From positions 434,001-498,000 of the forward strand of contig NZ_BDAI01000003.1 in assembly GCF_002091755.1 (NCBI RefSeq): 64,000 bases of DNA, read 5' to 3'. A program made the translations under genes and the position numbers. Under the pieces are notes generated by a model that made no database searches, was not told the DNA's origin, and saw nothing but the letters and a program-made list of their open reading frames with translations. The DNA comes from Pseudomonas nitroreducens NBRC 12694. GTDB taxonomy: Bacteria; Pseudomonadota; Gammaproteobacteria; Pseudomonadales; Pseudomonadaceae. Numbering within the stretch: position 1 is the first letter of the stretch; each line of letters begins with the position of its first letter. Shown here in pieces: positions 7,249-15,826 of the stretch.

Positions 7249-9000
7249 ATGAGCGACAATACGCCCTCCAGCAGTCAAGACAGCACTCCGACGCCGCCGG
7301 CAGCACAAGCGCCGCGCCGTGGGCCGCTGATCGCCATCGGTGTGGTGGCTGCCGCACTGGTCGCCGGCGGCCTGGCCCTGGCCTTCGGCCTGATCCCCGC
7401 CTTCCACTCGGCACCGGTGGGCACCCTGGAGGCGCCGGAAAGCCCGGAGGTGGTGCGCGACCTCAAGCGCCCGGACGCGTTGATCGAAAGCGCCTCCCTC
7501 AGCCAGTTGCCCAAAGCGGTGCTGGAAGTGCCGTTGCTGCGCGACGTGCTGACCGAGGATTTCGTCTTCTACTACGAGAATAACGCCGACCGCCTGGGCC
7601 TGACCGGCACGCTGCGGCGCATCGTCTACGAGCATGACCTGACCCTGAAGGACAGCGTGATCGAGGAACTGCTCGACCAGCCGGCCCAGGTCGCCCTGTG
7701 GCGCGGCGCCGATGGCCGCCTGCGCGACTTCATGGTGGTCCTCAAGCGCGGTGGCCTGGCCAAGGTCCTGGAGCCGCTGGCCAAGGTGGCTGCCGACGAT
7801 ACCCAACTGAAGAAGATCTCGGAGATCCAGGTGAAAGGCGCCGCCACGCCGGTCTACAGCCTGCGCTACGGCGCGGAGAAGACCTTGCTGTTCGTCTCCC
7901 GTGGCGACCAGATGCTGGTGCTGTCGAACCCGAAGATGCTCTTCCCCAATCCGGACTACGACAACCTCGGTGAGCCCGATGCGGCAGTTGCCAAGGACCT
8001 GGGCAGTGCGCTGGAGGGCGAGCCGCTGTTCGCCAAGGACTTCGCCCTGGAGCCGCGCGGCGAGCTGAAGCAGCGTATTACCCTGAGCGCCGGCGTGCTC
8101 GCCATGGGCTACCAGCGCTTGATCCCGACCTTCGCCGGTGTGCGCTTCGAGCAGGGCAAGGACGGTTGGCACAGCTACCTGGCGCTCAATGAGGTGGCAC
8201 GTCAGCCGGACCTGGATTTCACCCCCGTCTGGCAGGCCATGCCCATGGGAGCCAGCGCCTGCGTTGCTCTTCCGGTCACGCCGGGGCTGTACGACAACAT
8301 GCTGGTCAAGCTGGGCGCCGAGCAGAAGATGGCCGCCGCCTTCTCCGAGCATCTCTCCGGTGCCGCCGGCCTCTGCTGGTACCCGGAGTCGCGCCTGCAC
8401 TCGCCGCTGCTCGCGGTGAAGCTCGACGCACCCGCCAGCCCCGAGCTGGACGATCAACTGGGCAAGCTGTTCGGCAGCATGATCGGCGCCTACGAAGCCA
8501 ATGTGGAGGCGGGCGCCTTCGAGGTGGAAAGTCGTGCCGAAGGCGATGGTCGCCTCTGGCAGCGCCAGGTCAGCTCGCGCTTCGGCCAGTACCCGGCCAG
8601 CGCGGCGGAGAATCCCGACCAGGTCAGCGGCAACGGTTTCTTCCGTGTCAGCCTGCTGCGCGATGGCAACACCCTGCTGTTCTCCATCGACGACAAGCTC
8701 CTCGACAAGGCGCGCAATACCTTGGCCAAGCGCTACCCGCCGCTGGCCGACGTGCTGCCCAAGGATGCATTGGTGCCGGCCTACCTGGCGCCCAAGACGC
8801 TGTCCGAGCTGCTCAAGCGCGAAACCCTCGACAGCCTGCCGCAGGACCTCGAGCCGGTGTTCCGCAACGCCGCCGATACGCTGCTCCTGCCACGCCTGAA
8901 GACCCTCGCCGGTAACGGCTCCTACGCCTTGACCCTGCCGGCCGGCAGCGAGCCGAGCGGCGAATGGGAGTGGCTGCCGCTGGACTGGAAGGCGCTGTGA
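7249..9000 (+). CDS. magB: MagB, DUF2138 (YfaA-like) membrane-anchored periplasmic protein
   Basis: 583-aa protein of the YfaA/DUF2138 family, known only from alpha-2-macroglobulin operons. It has a Pro/Ser-rich cytoplasmic leader, one membrane anchor at about 26-49 and a large periplasmic part without a recognisable enzyme motif. ATG 7249 is chosen; an in-frame ATG at 7228 is possible, but a GCAGGG directly abuts it with no spacing. The stop codon overlaps the GTG of magC (GTGA), so the two are translationally coupled. In P. aeruginosa MagB is reported among the partners of MagD. Confidence 0.85.
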   Translation: MSDNTPSSSQDSTPTPPAAQAPRRGPLIAIGVVAAALVAGGLALAFGLIPAFHSAPVGTLEAPESPEVVRDLKRPDALIESASLSQLPKAVLEVPLLRDVLTEDFVFYYENNADRLGLTGTLRRIVYEHDLTLKDSVIEELLDQPAQVALWRGADGRLRDFMVVLKRGGLAKVLEPLAKVAADDTQLKKISEIQVKGAATPVYSLRYGAEKTLLFVSRGDQMLVLSNPKMLFPNPDYDNLGEPDAAVAKDLGSALEGEPLFAKDFALEPRGELKQRITLSAGVLAMGYQRLIPTFAGVRFEQGKDGWHSYLALNEVARQPDLDFTPVWQAMPMGASACVALPVTPGLYDNMLVKLGAEQKMAAAFSEHLSGAAGLCWYPESRLHSPLLAVKLDAPASPELDDQLGKLFGSMIGAYEANVEAGAFEVESRAEGDGRLWQRQVSSRFGQYPASAAENPDQVSGNGFFRVSLLRDGNTLLFSIDDKLLDKARNTLAKRYPPLADVLPKDALVPAYLAPKTLSELLKRETLDSLPQDLEPVFRNAADTLLLPRLKTLAGNGSYALTLPAGSEPSGEWEWLPLDWKAL

Positions 9001-9629
9001 TCCGCAAACCCCTCACACTGCTCGCCGGTCTGCTTGTCGCCACGCTGGCGCATGCGGCTGAGCCGGCACTGGATGCGCAGCAGACCCAGGTGTTCCGCGC
9101 CTGGTTCGTGCGCATCGCCGAGGAACAACTGCGCCGTGGGCCGAACCCGCGCTGGTACCAGCAGGACTGCGCGGGCCTGGTGCGCTTCGCTGCCAACGAG
9201 GCGCTGAAGGTTCACGACGCCAAGTGGCTGCGCGCCAACGGCATGTCCAACCGCTACCTGCCGCCGGAGCTGGAGCTTACCGACGCGCAGCGCAACCTCG
9301 CGCAGAGCTGGCAGCAGGGCGGTGGCAAGACCGGCCCCTACGTCAATGCGATCAAACTCATTCAGTACAACAGCCAGCTGGTTGGCCGCGACCTCAACCA
9401 GGCGCGCCCCGGCGACCTTATGTTCTTCGACCAGGGCGATGACCAGCATCTGATGATCTGGATGGGCCGCGACATCGCTTATCACACCGGCACTCGTACG
9501 GCGACCGACAACGGCATGCGCTCGGTCAGCCTGCAACAACTCATGACATGGAAGGACACCCGATGGATACCCGACGAATCCAATCCCAACTTTATCGGCG
9601 TCTATCGCTTGTCCTTCCTGACCCGATGA
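8997..9629 (+). CDS. magC: MagC, DUF1175 (YfaT-like) protein with NlpC/P60-type Cys/His motifs
   Basis: 210-aa secreted protein. GTG 8997, with GGAAGG just upstream and overlapping the magB stop, gives a signal peptide ending in AHA (about residue 20). The remainder reads like a papain-fold NlpC/P60 domain: QDCAGLVRFA with Cys58 at the helix start, RPGDLMFFD at 138-145 (family PGDLVFF), QHLMIWMG with His151 and a third polar residue at AYHTG (His163). NlpC/P60 enzymes cut peptidoglycan peptides or related amides. The family assignment DUF1175 comes from operon position; the peptidase reading is my inference from motif order and spacing. It overlaps magD by ATGA. Confidence 0.8.
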   Translation: MIRKPLTLLAGLLVATLAHAAEPALDAQQTQVFRAWFVRIAEEQLRRGPNPRWYQQDCAGLVRFAANEALKVHDAKWLRANGMSNRYLPPELELTDAQRNLAQSWQQGGGKTGPYVNAIKLIQYNSQLVGRDLNQARPGDLMFFDQGDDQHLMIWMGRDIAYHTGTRTATDNGMRSVSLQQLMTWKDTRWIPDESNPNFIGVYRLSFLTR

Positions 9630-12600
9630 ACGCGCTGCGCGGAATTGCCGCAGCCCTGGCCTGCGCCGGCCTGATCGCCGCCGCACCCACACTTGCGCGG
9701 GCGGACGACGACGTTCCGGCGAGCAACTACACGCCCATGGCCGGCGAGTCGTTCTTCCTGCTGGCCGACTCCAGCTTCGCTTCCGACGAAGTGGCCAAGG
9801 TGCGCCTGGAAGCGCCGGGCCGCGACTACCGTCGCTACCGCATGGAGCCTTACGGCGGAGCGGACATCCGCGTCTACCGTATCGACCAGCCGCTGGACTT
9901 CCTCAAGCGCCAGAAGAACCTGCACCGCGTGCTGTCCGAGGGGCAGTTCAAGGGCGAGGGCCTGTCCAACACGCTGGCTTACCTGTGGGACAACTGGTAC
10001 CGCAAGTCGCGTCGGGTGATGCAGCGGACCTTCTCCTACGAGTCACGCCAGCAGGTCACCGAAGTGGTGCCCGAGCTGAAGATGGGCAATGCCATGCGCG
10101 CCCCGACGCCGTATGACGCCCAGCCGCAATACGCGCCGATCCCCGGCCTGCCGATGGTCAGCCAGTTCCGCTATCCGCTGTGGGACGCCAAGCCGATCCA
10201 GCCGCCTAAGGAAGTCACCCTGGCCGGCTCCTCCAGCGAATTCATCAACGTCGCGCCGGGCAACGTCTACGTGCCGCTGGGCAAGTTGAAACCCGGCCTC
10301 TATCTGGTCGAGGCGCTGGTCGGCAAATACCGCGCCACCACCGTGGTGTTCGTCTCCAACAGCGTTGCGGTGAGCAAGATCGCCGGCAACGAGCTGCTGG
10401 TCTGGACCGCGCGCAAGCATGAAGGCACGCCGGTGGGCGGCGCCAAGGTACTGTGGACTGACGGCCTGGGCGTGATGAGCAGCGGCAGCAGCGACGCCAA
10501 TGGCTTGCTGCGCCTGCAGCACGTCAGCCCGGAGCGCTCCTTCGTGATCGGTGAGGATGAGGAGGGCGGTGTCTTCGTCTCCGAGAACTTCTATTACGAC
10601 AGCGAAATCTACGACACCAAGCTCTACGCCTTCACCGACCGGCCGCTGTACCGTCCGGGTGACTGGGTATCGCTGAAGATTGTCGGCCGCGAGTTCAAGA
10701 ACTCCCGCGAATCGCAGGCTCCGCAAGCTGCCCCGCTGCGCCTGTCGGTGATCGACGCCGCCGGCACCACGCTGCAGACGCTGGATCTCAAGTACGACGC
10801 CAAGAGCGGCACCAGCGGCCGCTTCCAGCTGCCGGCCAACGCCGTGGCCGGCGGCTACGAGCTGCGCTTCGACTACCGCGACCAGACCTACAGCAGCGCC
10901 TTCCGTGTTGCCGAGTACATCAAGCCGCACTTCGAGATTTCCCTCGACCTCGCCAAGCCGGACTTCAAGACCGGCGAGCCGGTGAAGGGCAACCTGATCC
11001 TGCTCTACCCCGACGGCAAGCCGGTGGCCAACGCGCGCCTGGAGCTGAGCCTGCGCGCCCAGCAGTTGTCCATGGTGGACAACGAACTGCAGTACCTCGG
11101 CCAGTTCCCAGTGGAGCTGTCCAGCGCGCAGATCACCACCGACGCCCAGGGCCGCGCGGCGCTGGACCTGCCGGCGGCGGAGAAGCCCAGCCGCTACATG
11201 CTCACCGTGTTCGCCAGCGATGGCGCCGCGTACCGCGTGAAGACCAGCAAGGAAATCCTCATCGAGCGCGGCGCCGCCCGCTACCGCGTGAGCGCGCCGC
11301 AGCGCTTCAGCGCTGCCGGTGACAAGGTCGAGTTCAGCTACGCCGCAGAACAGCAGACCCAGATCCAGCCCACCGCCTACCGCTGGCTGCGCCTGGAAGA
11401 CCGCAGCAGCGGCGACGGCGCGCTGGCCGACGGCAAGTTCGCCATCACCTTCGACAAGCCCGGCACCTATAGCATTGAGCTGCGCGACAAGGCCGGCCAA
11501 CTGCTCGGCGGCACCGGCCACTCGGTCAGCGGCGACGGCGTGAAGGCCGTGCCGGGCACCGTGGAAATCGTCCTCGACAAGGCCGAGTACAAGGCCGGTG
11601 AGGAAGCGCTGGCGCTGATCACCTTCCCCGAGCCGGTAGACGACGCGCTGCTGTCGCTGGAGCGTGACAAGGTCGAGGCCACCGCACTGCTGTCCAAGGG
11701 CGGCGACTGGCTGAAGCTGGAGAAGCTCAACCCGACCCAGTACCGCGCGCGCATCCCGGTGAAGCCGGAGTTCTCGCCGAACCTGACCTTCTCCGTGCTC
11801 TACACCCGCAGCGGCGACTACAGCTTCCAGAATGCCGGCATCAAGGTCGCCGTGCCGCAGGTGGAAATCGCCGTCAGCACCGACAAGGAACGCTACGAGC
11901 CGGGCGAGACGGTCACCGTCAATCTCGACACCACCTACGCCGGCAAGCCCGTCTCCAGCCACCTCACCGTGAGCGTGGTGGACGAGATGATCTACGCGCT
12001 GCAGCCGGAGATCGCGCCGGGCATCGACCAGTTCTTCTACCACCCGCGCCGCAATAACGTGCGCACCAGCGCCAGCCTGTCGTTCATCAGCTACGACGTC
12101 GCCTTGCCGGGCACGCCCAGCGCGCCCGGCCGCGCCAACCGCAGCGAGCGTGGCGTGAAGGTGCTGGAGCGCCCGCGCCGTGAGGAAGTGGACACCGCCG
12201 CCTGGGAGCCCGAGCTGGTCAGCGATGCCAACGGCAAGGCGCAGTTCAAGTTCCGCATGCCGGATTCCCTGACCCGCTGGCGCATCACTGCCCGCGCCAT
12301 GGATGACGAAGGCCAGGTTGGCCAGAAGAAGCAATTCATCCGCTCGGAGAAACCGCTGTACCTGAAGTGGAGCGGCCCGAAACGCTTCCGCAGCGGCGAT
12401 GCGCCGGACCTCGGGCTGTTCGTCTTCAACCAGGGCGAGCAGGACACCAAGGCCGAACTGCTGATCCGCGCCAATGGCGAGGAACAGACCCAGGCGCTGG
12501 AGCTCAAGCGCGGCGTCAACTACATCGCCCTGCCGAAGCAGCCGCTCAGCGACGGCGACTGGAGCGTGGAACTGCGCCAGGACGGTCAGGTTCGCGACAG

Positions 12601-14179
12601 TCTCGGCGTGCACTTCAGCCTGGTCGCCGATAGCTGGCAGGTATTGCAGTCCAAGCCGTTGCAGGTCAATGCGCAGAACACCCCGCTGCAGCTGCCGGCG
12701 GATGCCCGCGATGTGAGGTTGCGCCTGGATGACAGCGCCCAAGCCTTGCTGCGTGGCAATCTGGATTCGCTGCTCGACTATCCGTGGGGTGGCGTCGAGC
12801 AGACTGCCAGCCAACTGCTGCCGCTGAGCGTCGCCTACCCGATGCTGGCCAATGGCGAGCCGCGGGTGCGTGACCGCCTGCGCCTGATCATGCAGACCAG
12901 CCGCCTGCGCCTGGTGCAGATGGCTGGCCCGGATGCCTACTTCACCTGGTGGGGCGGCGAAGACAACGACGCCTTCCTCACGGCGTATGCCTATTACGCC
13001 GACTGGCATGCCAGCCGCGCACTGGAAATCCAGCTGCCGCCGGACCACTGGCAGCGTGTGCTGGAACTCTACTCCGCGCGTGCCAGCGCCACGCCGCTGC
13101 TGCAGCGTGCGCTGATCCTGGCCTTCGCCCGCGACATGCAACTGCCGGTACAGACGCTGGTCAGCGGCCTGCTCACCGACCTGGAAAACGCCGGCAACGG
13201 CGAGGCAGCGAAGTCCGTGAACGACTTCGACAGCGACGACAGCCTGGTCATGGGCCGGCCGGACTCCGAACTGGGTCTGGCGGTGGCTCGCGTGCTGACC
13301 GCCAGCCTGGCCGAGCAGAACAAGGTCGCGCTGCCGCAAGGCTTCGCCAAGCAACTGGATGGCGCACGCCTGAAGCTGAACACCAGTGACCAGCCGTTCG
13401 CCCGTGCCGTGCAGCTCTACAGCGGTAGCGTGGATGCCAGCCGTGCTCGCGCGCTGCTGCTGAGCCTGGCGCCGCAGCAGTCCACCGTCGAACGCGCCCT
13501 GGCGCTGACCTGGATGCAGCGCGCCGTCGCCGATACCCCTGTCGCCGAGTTGCCCAAGCCGGTGGCGGACTGGAAGGAAAGCCACAGCACCACGGGTGAC
13601 GCCTTCTGGCAATGGCAGGGCAAGGAGGTGCCAGTGCAGCTGGACCTGAGCGCCGCGCCGTCGCGTCCGCTCAATGCTTCGGTGACCTTCCGCAGCGCCG
13701 ATGCGCCGGCCAGCCAGTTGCCGGTGACCATCAAGCGGCGCCTGCTGCGCCTGGTTCCGGGCGAAGACGCCTTCGCCTTCAAGGCCGAGGAGCTGGGTGA
13801 CAAACCGCTGTCCAGCGACGAGCTGTACCTGGACGAAGTGACCCTCACCACCGATCAGGCGCAGGCCCTGCGCTACGGCATGCTCGAAGTGCCGCTGCCG
13901 CCGGGTGCGGATGTCGAGCGCACCACCTGGGGCCTGCAGATCAGCGGCCTGGGCGGCGTCGAGGCGACCAGCCTGGAGCGCGCGCGCAACGAGCCGGGCG
14001 ACCTGTTCTACGGCGTGCCGGTGGATACCCTGGGCGGCGAGTTGCGCTTCCGTCATCTGGTCCGCTTCTCGCAGAAGGGCGAGTTCGTCCTGCCGCTGGC
14101 GCGCTACCAGCGCCTCTATGCGCCGCAGGAGCAAGCGCTGGAGCAGCAGCCGGCCCTGGCGAAGATCAAGGTCCGGTAA
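9626..14179 (+). CDS. magD: MagD, bacterial alpha-2-macroglobulin lacking the thioester
   Basis: 1517-aa periplasmic protease-trap protein. ATG 9626 overlaps the magC stop (ATGA) and gives the signal peptide MNALRGIAAALACAGLIAAA ending in ARA. A chain of beta-sandwich (MG) domains follows; a Ser/Arg/Glu-rich exposed stretch at about 825-860 (SAPGRANRSERG) looks like the bait region, followed by the conserved WEPELVSDANG and MPDSLTRWRI segments. At 1052-1059 the sequence is YPWGGVEQ, where thioester forms have a Cys at the position of Gly1056 (CxEQ), so covalent trapping is not possible. The C-terminal domain begins near SGLGGVEATSLERA. It matches the macroglobulin reported in P. aeruginosa to bind MagA, MagB and MagF. 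Confidence 0.95.
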   Translation: MNALRGIAAALACAGLIAAAPTLARADDDVPASNYTPMAGESFFLLADSSFASDEVAKVRLEAPGRDYRRYRMEPYGGADIRVYRIDQPLDFLKRQKNLHRVLSEGQFKGEGLSNTLAYLWDNWYRKSRRVMQRTFSYESRQQVTEVVPELKMGNAMRAPTPYDAQPQYAPIPGLPMVSQFRYPLWDAKPIQPPKEVTLAGSSSEFINVAPGNVYVPLGKLKPGLYLVEALVGKYRATTVVFVSNSVAVSKIAGNELLVWTARKHEGTPVGGAKVLWTDGLGVMSSGSSDANGLLRLQHVSPERSFVIGEDEEGGVFVSENFYYDSEIYDTKLYAFTDRPLYRPGDWVSLKIVGREFKNSRESQAPQAAPLRLSVIDAAGTTLQTLDLKYDAKSGTSGRFQLPANAVAGGYELRFDYRDQTYSSAFRVAEYIKPHFEISLDLAKPDFKTGEPVKGNLILLYPDGKPVANARLELSLRAQQLSMVDNELQYLGQFPVELSSAQITTDAQGRAALDLPAAEKPSRYMLTVFASDGAAYRVKTSKEILIERGAARYRVSAPQRFSAAGDKVEFSYAAEQQTQIQPTAYRWLRLEDRSSGDGALADGKFAITFDKPGTYSIELRDKAGQLLGGTGHSVSGDGVKAVPGTVEIVLDKAEYKAGEEALALITFPEPVDDALLSLERDKVEATALLSKGGDWLKLEKLNPTQYRARIPVKPEFSPNLTFSVLYTRSGDYSFQNAGIKVAVPQVEIAVSTDKERYEPGETVTVNLDTTYAGKPVSSHLTVSVVDEMIYALQPEIAPGIDQFFYHPRRNNVRTSASLSFISYDVALPGTPSAPGRANRSERGVKVLERPRREEVDTAAWEPELVSDANGKAQFKFRMPDSLTRWRITARAMDDEGQVGQKKQFIRSEKPLYLKWSGPKRFRSGDAPDLGLFVFNQGEQDTKAELLIRANGEEQTQALELKRGVNYIALPKQPLSDGDWSVELRQDGQVRDSLGVHFSLVADSWQVLQSKPLQVNAQNTPLQLPADARDVRLRLDDSAQALLRGNLDSLLDYPWGGVEQTASQLLPLSVAYPMLANGEPRVRDRLRLIMQTSRLRLVQMAGPDAYFTWWGGEDNDAFLTAYAYYADWHASRALEIQLPPDHWQRVLELYSARASATPLLQRALILAFARDMQLPVQTLVSGLLTDLENAGNGEAAKSVNDFDSDDSLVMGRPDSELGLAVARVLTASLAEQNKVALPQGFAKQLDGARLKLNTSDQPFARAVQLYSGSVDASRARALLLSLAPQQSTVERALALTWMQRAVADTPVAELPKPVADWKESHSTTGDAFWQWQGKEVPVQLDLSAAPSRPLNASVTFRSADAPASQLPVTIKRRLLRLVPGEDAFAFKAEELGDKPLSSDELYLDEVTLTTDQAQALRYGMLEVPLPPGADVERTTWGLQISGLGGVEATSLERARNEPGDLFYGVPVDTLGGELRFRHLVRFSQKGEFVLPLARYQRLYAPQEQALEQQPALAKIKVR

Positions 14180-14182
14180 TCC

Positions 14183-15826
14183 ATGCGCGCACGCCTTGCC
14201 GGGCTGATCCTGCTGTTGCCGCTGAGCGCCCTTGCGGCGCCCGGCTCGCAAGAGCAGGCGCAGTTGGCCTGGCGCAGCGCGCAGGGCGATGAGCTGTTGC
14301 GCCTCGGGCCGCAGCAGGTACTGGATCGCCAGCCCTTGCCGGCTGAGCTGAAGGCGCCGCTGGGCAGCCTGTGGAAGCTGTTCGTCTATGCCTGGCTGAA
14401 CGACACCGGCCAGCAGGAGCCGGCCTATCAGTGCCGTGGCGAGAACAAGGAAGAAGTCTATTGCTGCACGGTCGGGCAGAGCATCGAACGTGACGCCGCG
14501 CTGGTGAAGTCCTGTGGCCTGTACTTCGAGCCGCAGCGGTTGGGTATCGACGGCGCTGTCTGGCAGCAGTACTGGCAGGCGCGCCATGCGCCGGGCTGGA
14601 TCGCCCAGCTGGACAAGTTGGCAGCGCAAACCGAAGTGCCGGTCGCCGAGCTGCTCGATCAACTACAACACCTGCCCGCCCAGGAACAGGCGCAAAAGGT
14701 GCTGCTGGACGTCAGCCTCGCTGCCGATGAGGGGCGTGCCCCGGCCGCATTGGGTGGACGTCTGCGGGTGAAGACCTGGAGCTGGGATGAAAATGGCAAG
14801 CGCGAAGGCGGCTTTGCCGGTTGGCTGGTGGACGGTACGCCGCTCTGGGCGCGCGGACCGGGCACCAGCAAGACGGTGCTGGCGAAGTACGGCAATGCCA
14901 TCGGCGCTGCACTGCCGGCGCCCTGGCCGCATGATCCGGGACGCTGCGTGGAAGTCAGCCTGTTCAGTCGCTATCCACTGAAGGAGGTCTACGACGCGCG
15001 CAATCAACCGGCTGCCGAGGGGGTGCTGGCAGGCCGGCAGAGCGCACTGTTCGCCAACGGGGTTCGCCTCGACGTGGACAGCAACGGTGATCTGTTCCTG
15101 GAACGCGGCCCCCAGGGGACGCGCCTGACTGCCCGCCTTTCCCGCGAGGAATACGTTGCACGAGTGCTGGATCGTGAGGCGTCGGCCACGCCGCCGGAAG
15201 CCGCCAAGGCGTTGGCCGTGACCATCCGGACTTACCTGTTGCAGAACGGCGCTCCGCGCGGTGACTGTCTGAGCATCGACGACAGCAGTCAACGCCAGCG
15301 CGTGGCACCGCGCCCTGCCAGCGAGGCGGCGCGGGGCATCGCCGCCTGGACCGCCGATCTGGTATTGGCTGGCGGCACCGTAACCTATCATTCGGACGAG
15401 GCGGGGCAGTCGAAACTCTCCTGGCGCGACGCCCAGGAGCAGGCCGCCAAGGGCCTGCGCTACGACGCCATTCTCGCCCGCGCTTTCCCGCGCACCAGCC
15501 TGAGCCGCTGGAGCAACCCGACCGCTGCCTGCCAGCCCCTGCCGGAGGCCGAGCGCTGGCTGCAGGCACAGCGCCGCAACTGGCGGACGCGGCTGGAAGC
15601 AGAGGCGGGTTATGAAGAATTGCAGTCCTTCGCCGTGTGCCGACTGAGCAGCGGCCGACCCTATGTCGACCGCGAACGCCAGCGCATCTTCGTGCGTGGC
15701 CTGTATTCCCAGCAGGACCGCCTCGACCTGGCTCACGAATACCTGCACCTGGCATTCCAGGCGCACCCCAATGGACAAGACGAGGGCTACGTGGAAAGCC
15801 TGGCCCGTCGCCTGATACTGGAATGA
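14183..15826 (+). CDS. magE: MagE, secreted DUF2300 (YfaQ-like) protein; PBP-like half plus SpoIID-like half
   Basis: 547-aa exported protein (signal peptide ending LSALA, about residue 19), 3 bp after magD. The family has no assigned function. Residues about 40-235 show, in order and spacing of serine transpeptidases, GSLWK (Ser62 and Lys65, SxxK), LVKSCGLYF (110-112, SCG where SxN is expected) and LRVKTWSW (KT at 197-198) followed by GFAGWLVDG. Residues about 295-445 resemble SpoIID: REEYVARVLDREASATPPEA, a KALAVTIRTY helix, then GIAAWTADLVLAGGTVTYHS. An HEYLH sequence (518-522) lies near the C-terminus. The domain readings are mine and untested; the DUF2300 label rests on operon context and length. 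Confidence 0.8.
   Translation: MRARLAGLILLLPLSALAAPGSQEQAQLAWRSAQGDELLRLGPQQVLDRQPLPAELKAPLGSLWKLFVYAWLNDTGQQEPAYQCRGENKEEVYCCTVGQSIERDAALVKSCGLYFEPQRLGIDGAVWQQYWQARHAPGWIAQLDKLAAQTEVPVAELLDQLQHLPAQEQAQKVLLDVSLAADEGRAPAALGGRLRVKTWSWDENGKREGGFAGWLVDGTPLWARGPGTSKTVLAKYGNAIGAALPAPWPHDPGRCVEVSLFSRYPLKEVYDARNQPAAEGVLAGRQSALFANGVRLDVDSNGDLFLERGPQGTRLTARLSREEYVARVLDREASATPPEAAKALAVTIRTYLLQNGAPRGDCLSIDDSSQRQRVAPRPASEAARGIAAWTADLVLAGGTVTYHSDEAGQSKLSWRDAQEQAAKGLRYDAILARAFPRTSLSRWSNPTAACQPLPEAERWLQAQRRNWRTRLEAEAGYEELQSFAVCRLSSGRPYVDRERQRIFVRGLYSQQDRLDLAHEYLHLAFQAHPNGQDEGYVESLARRLILE

Noticed and set aside
10043..14662. A 1.5-kilocodon open frame antisense to magD and magE
   Set aside because: It mirrors the codon pattern of the real genes: high GC at third positions removes stops on the opposite strand. 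The product is a low-complexity Gln/Leu/Arg/His-rich sequence with no family motif.
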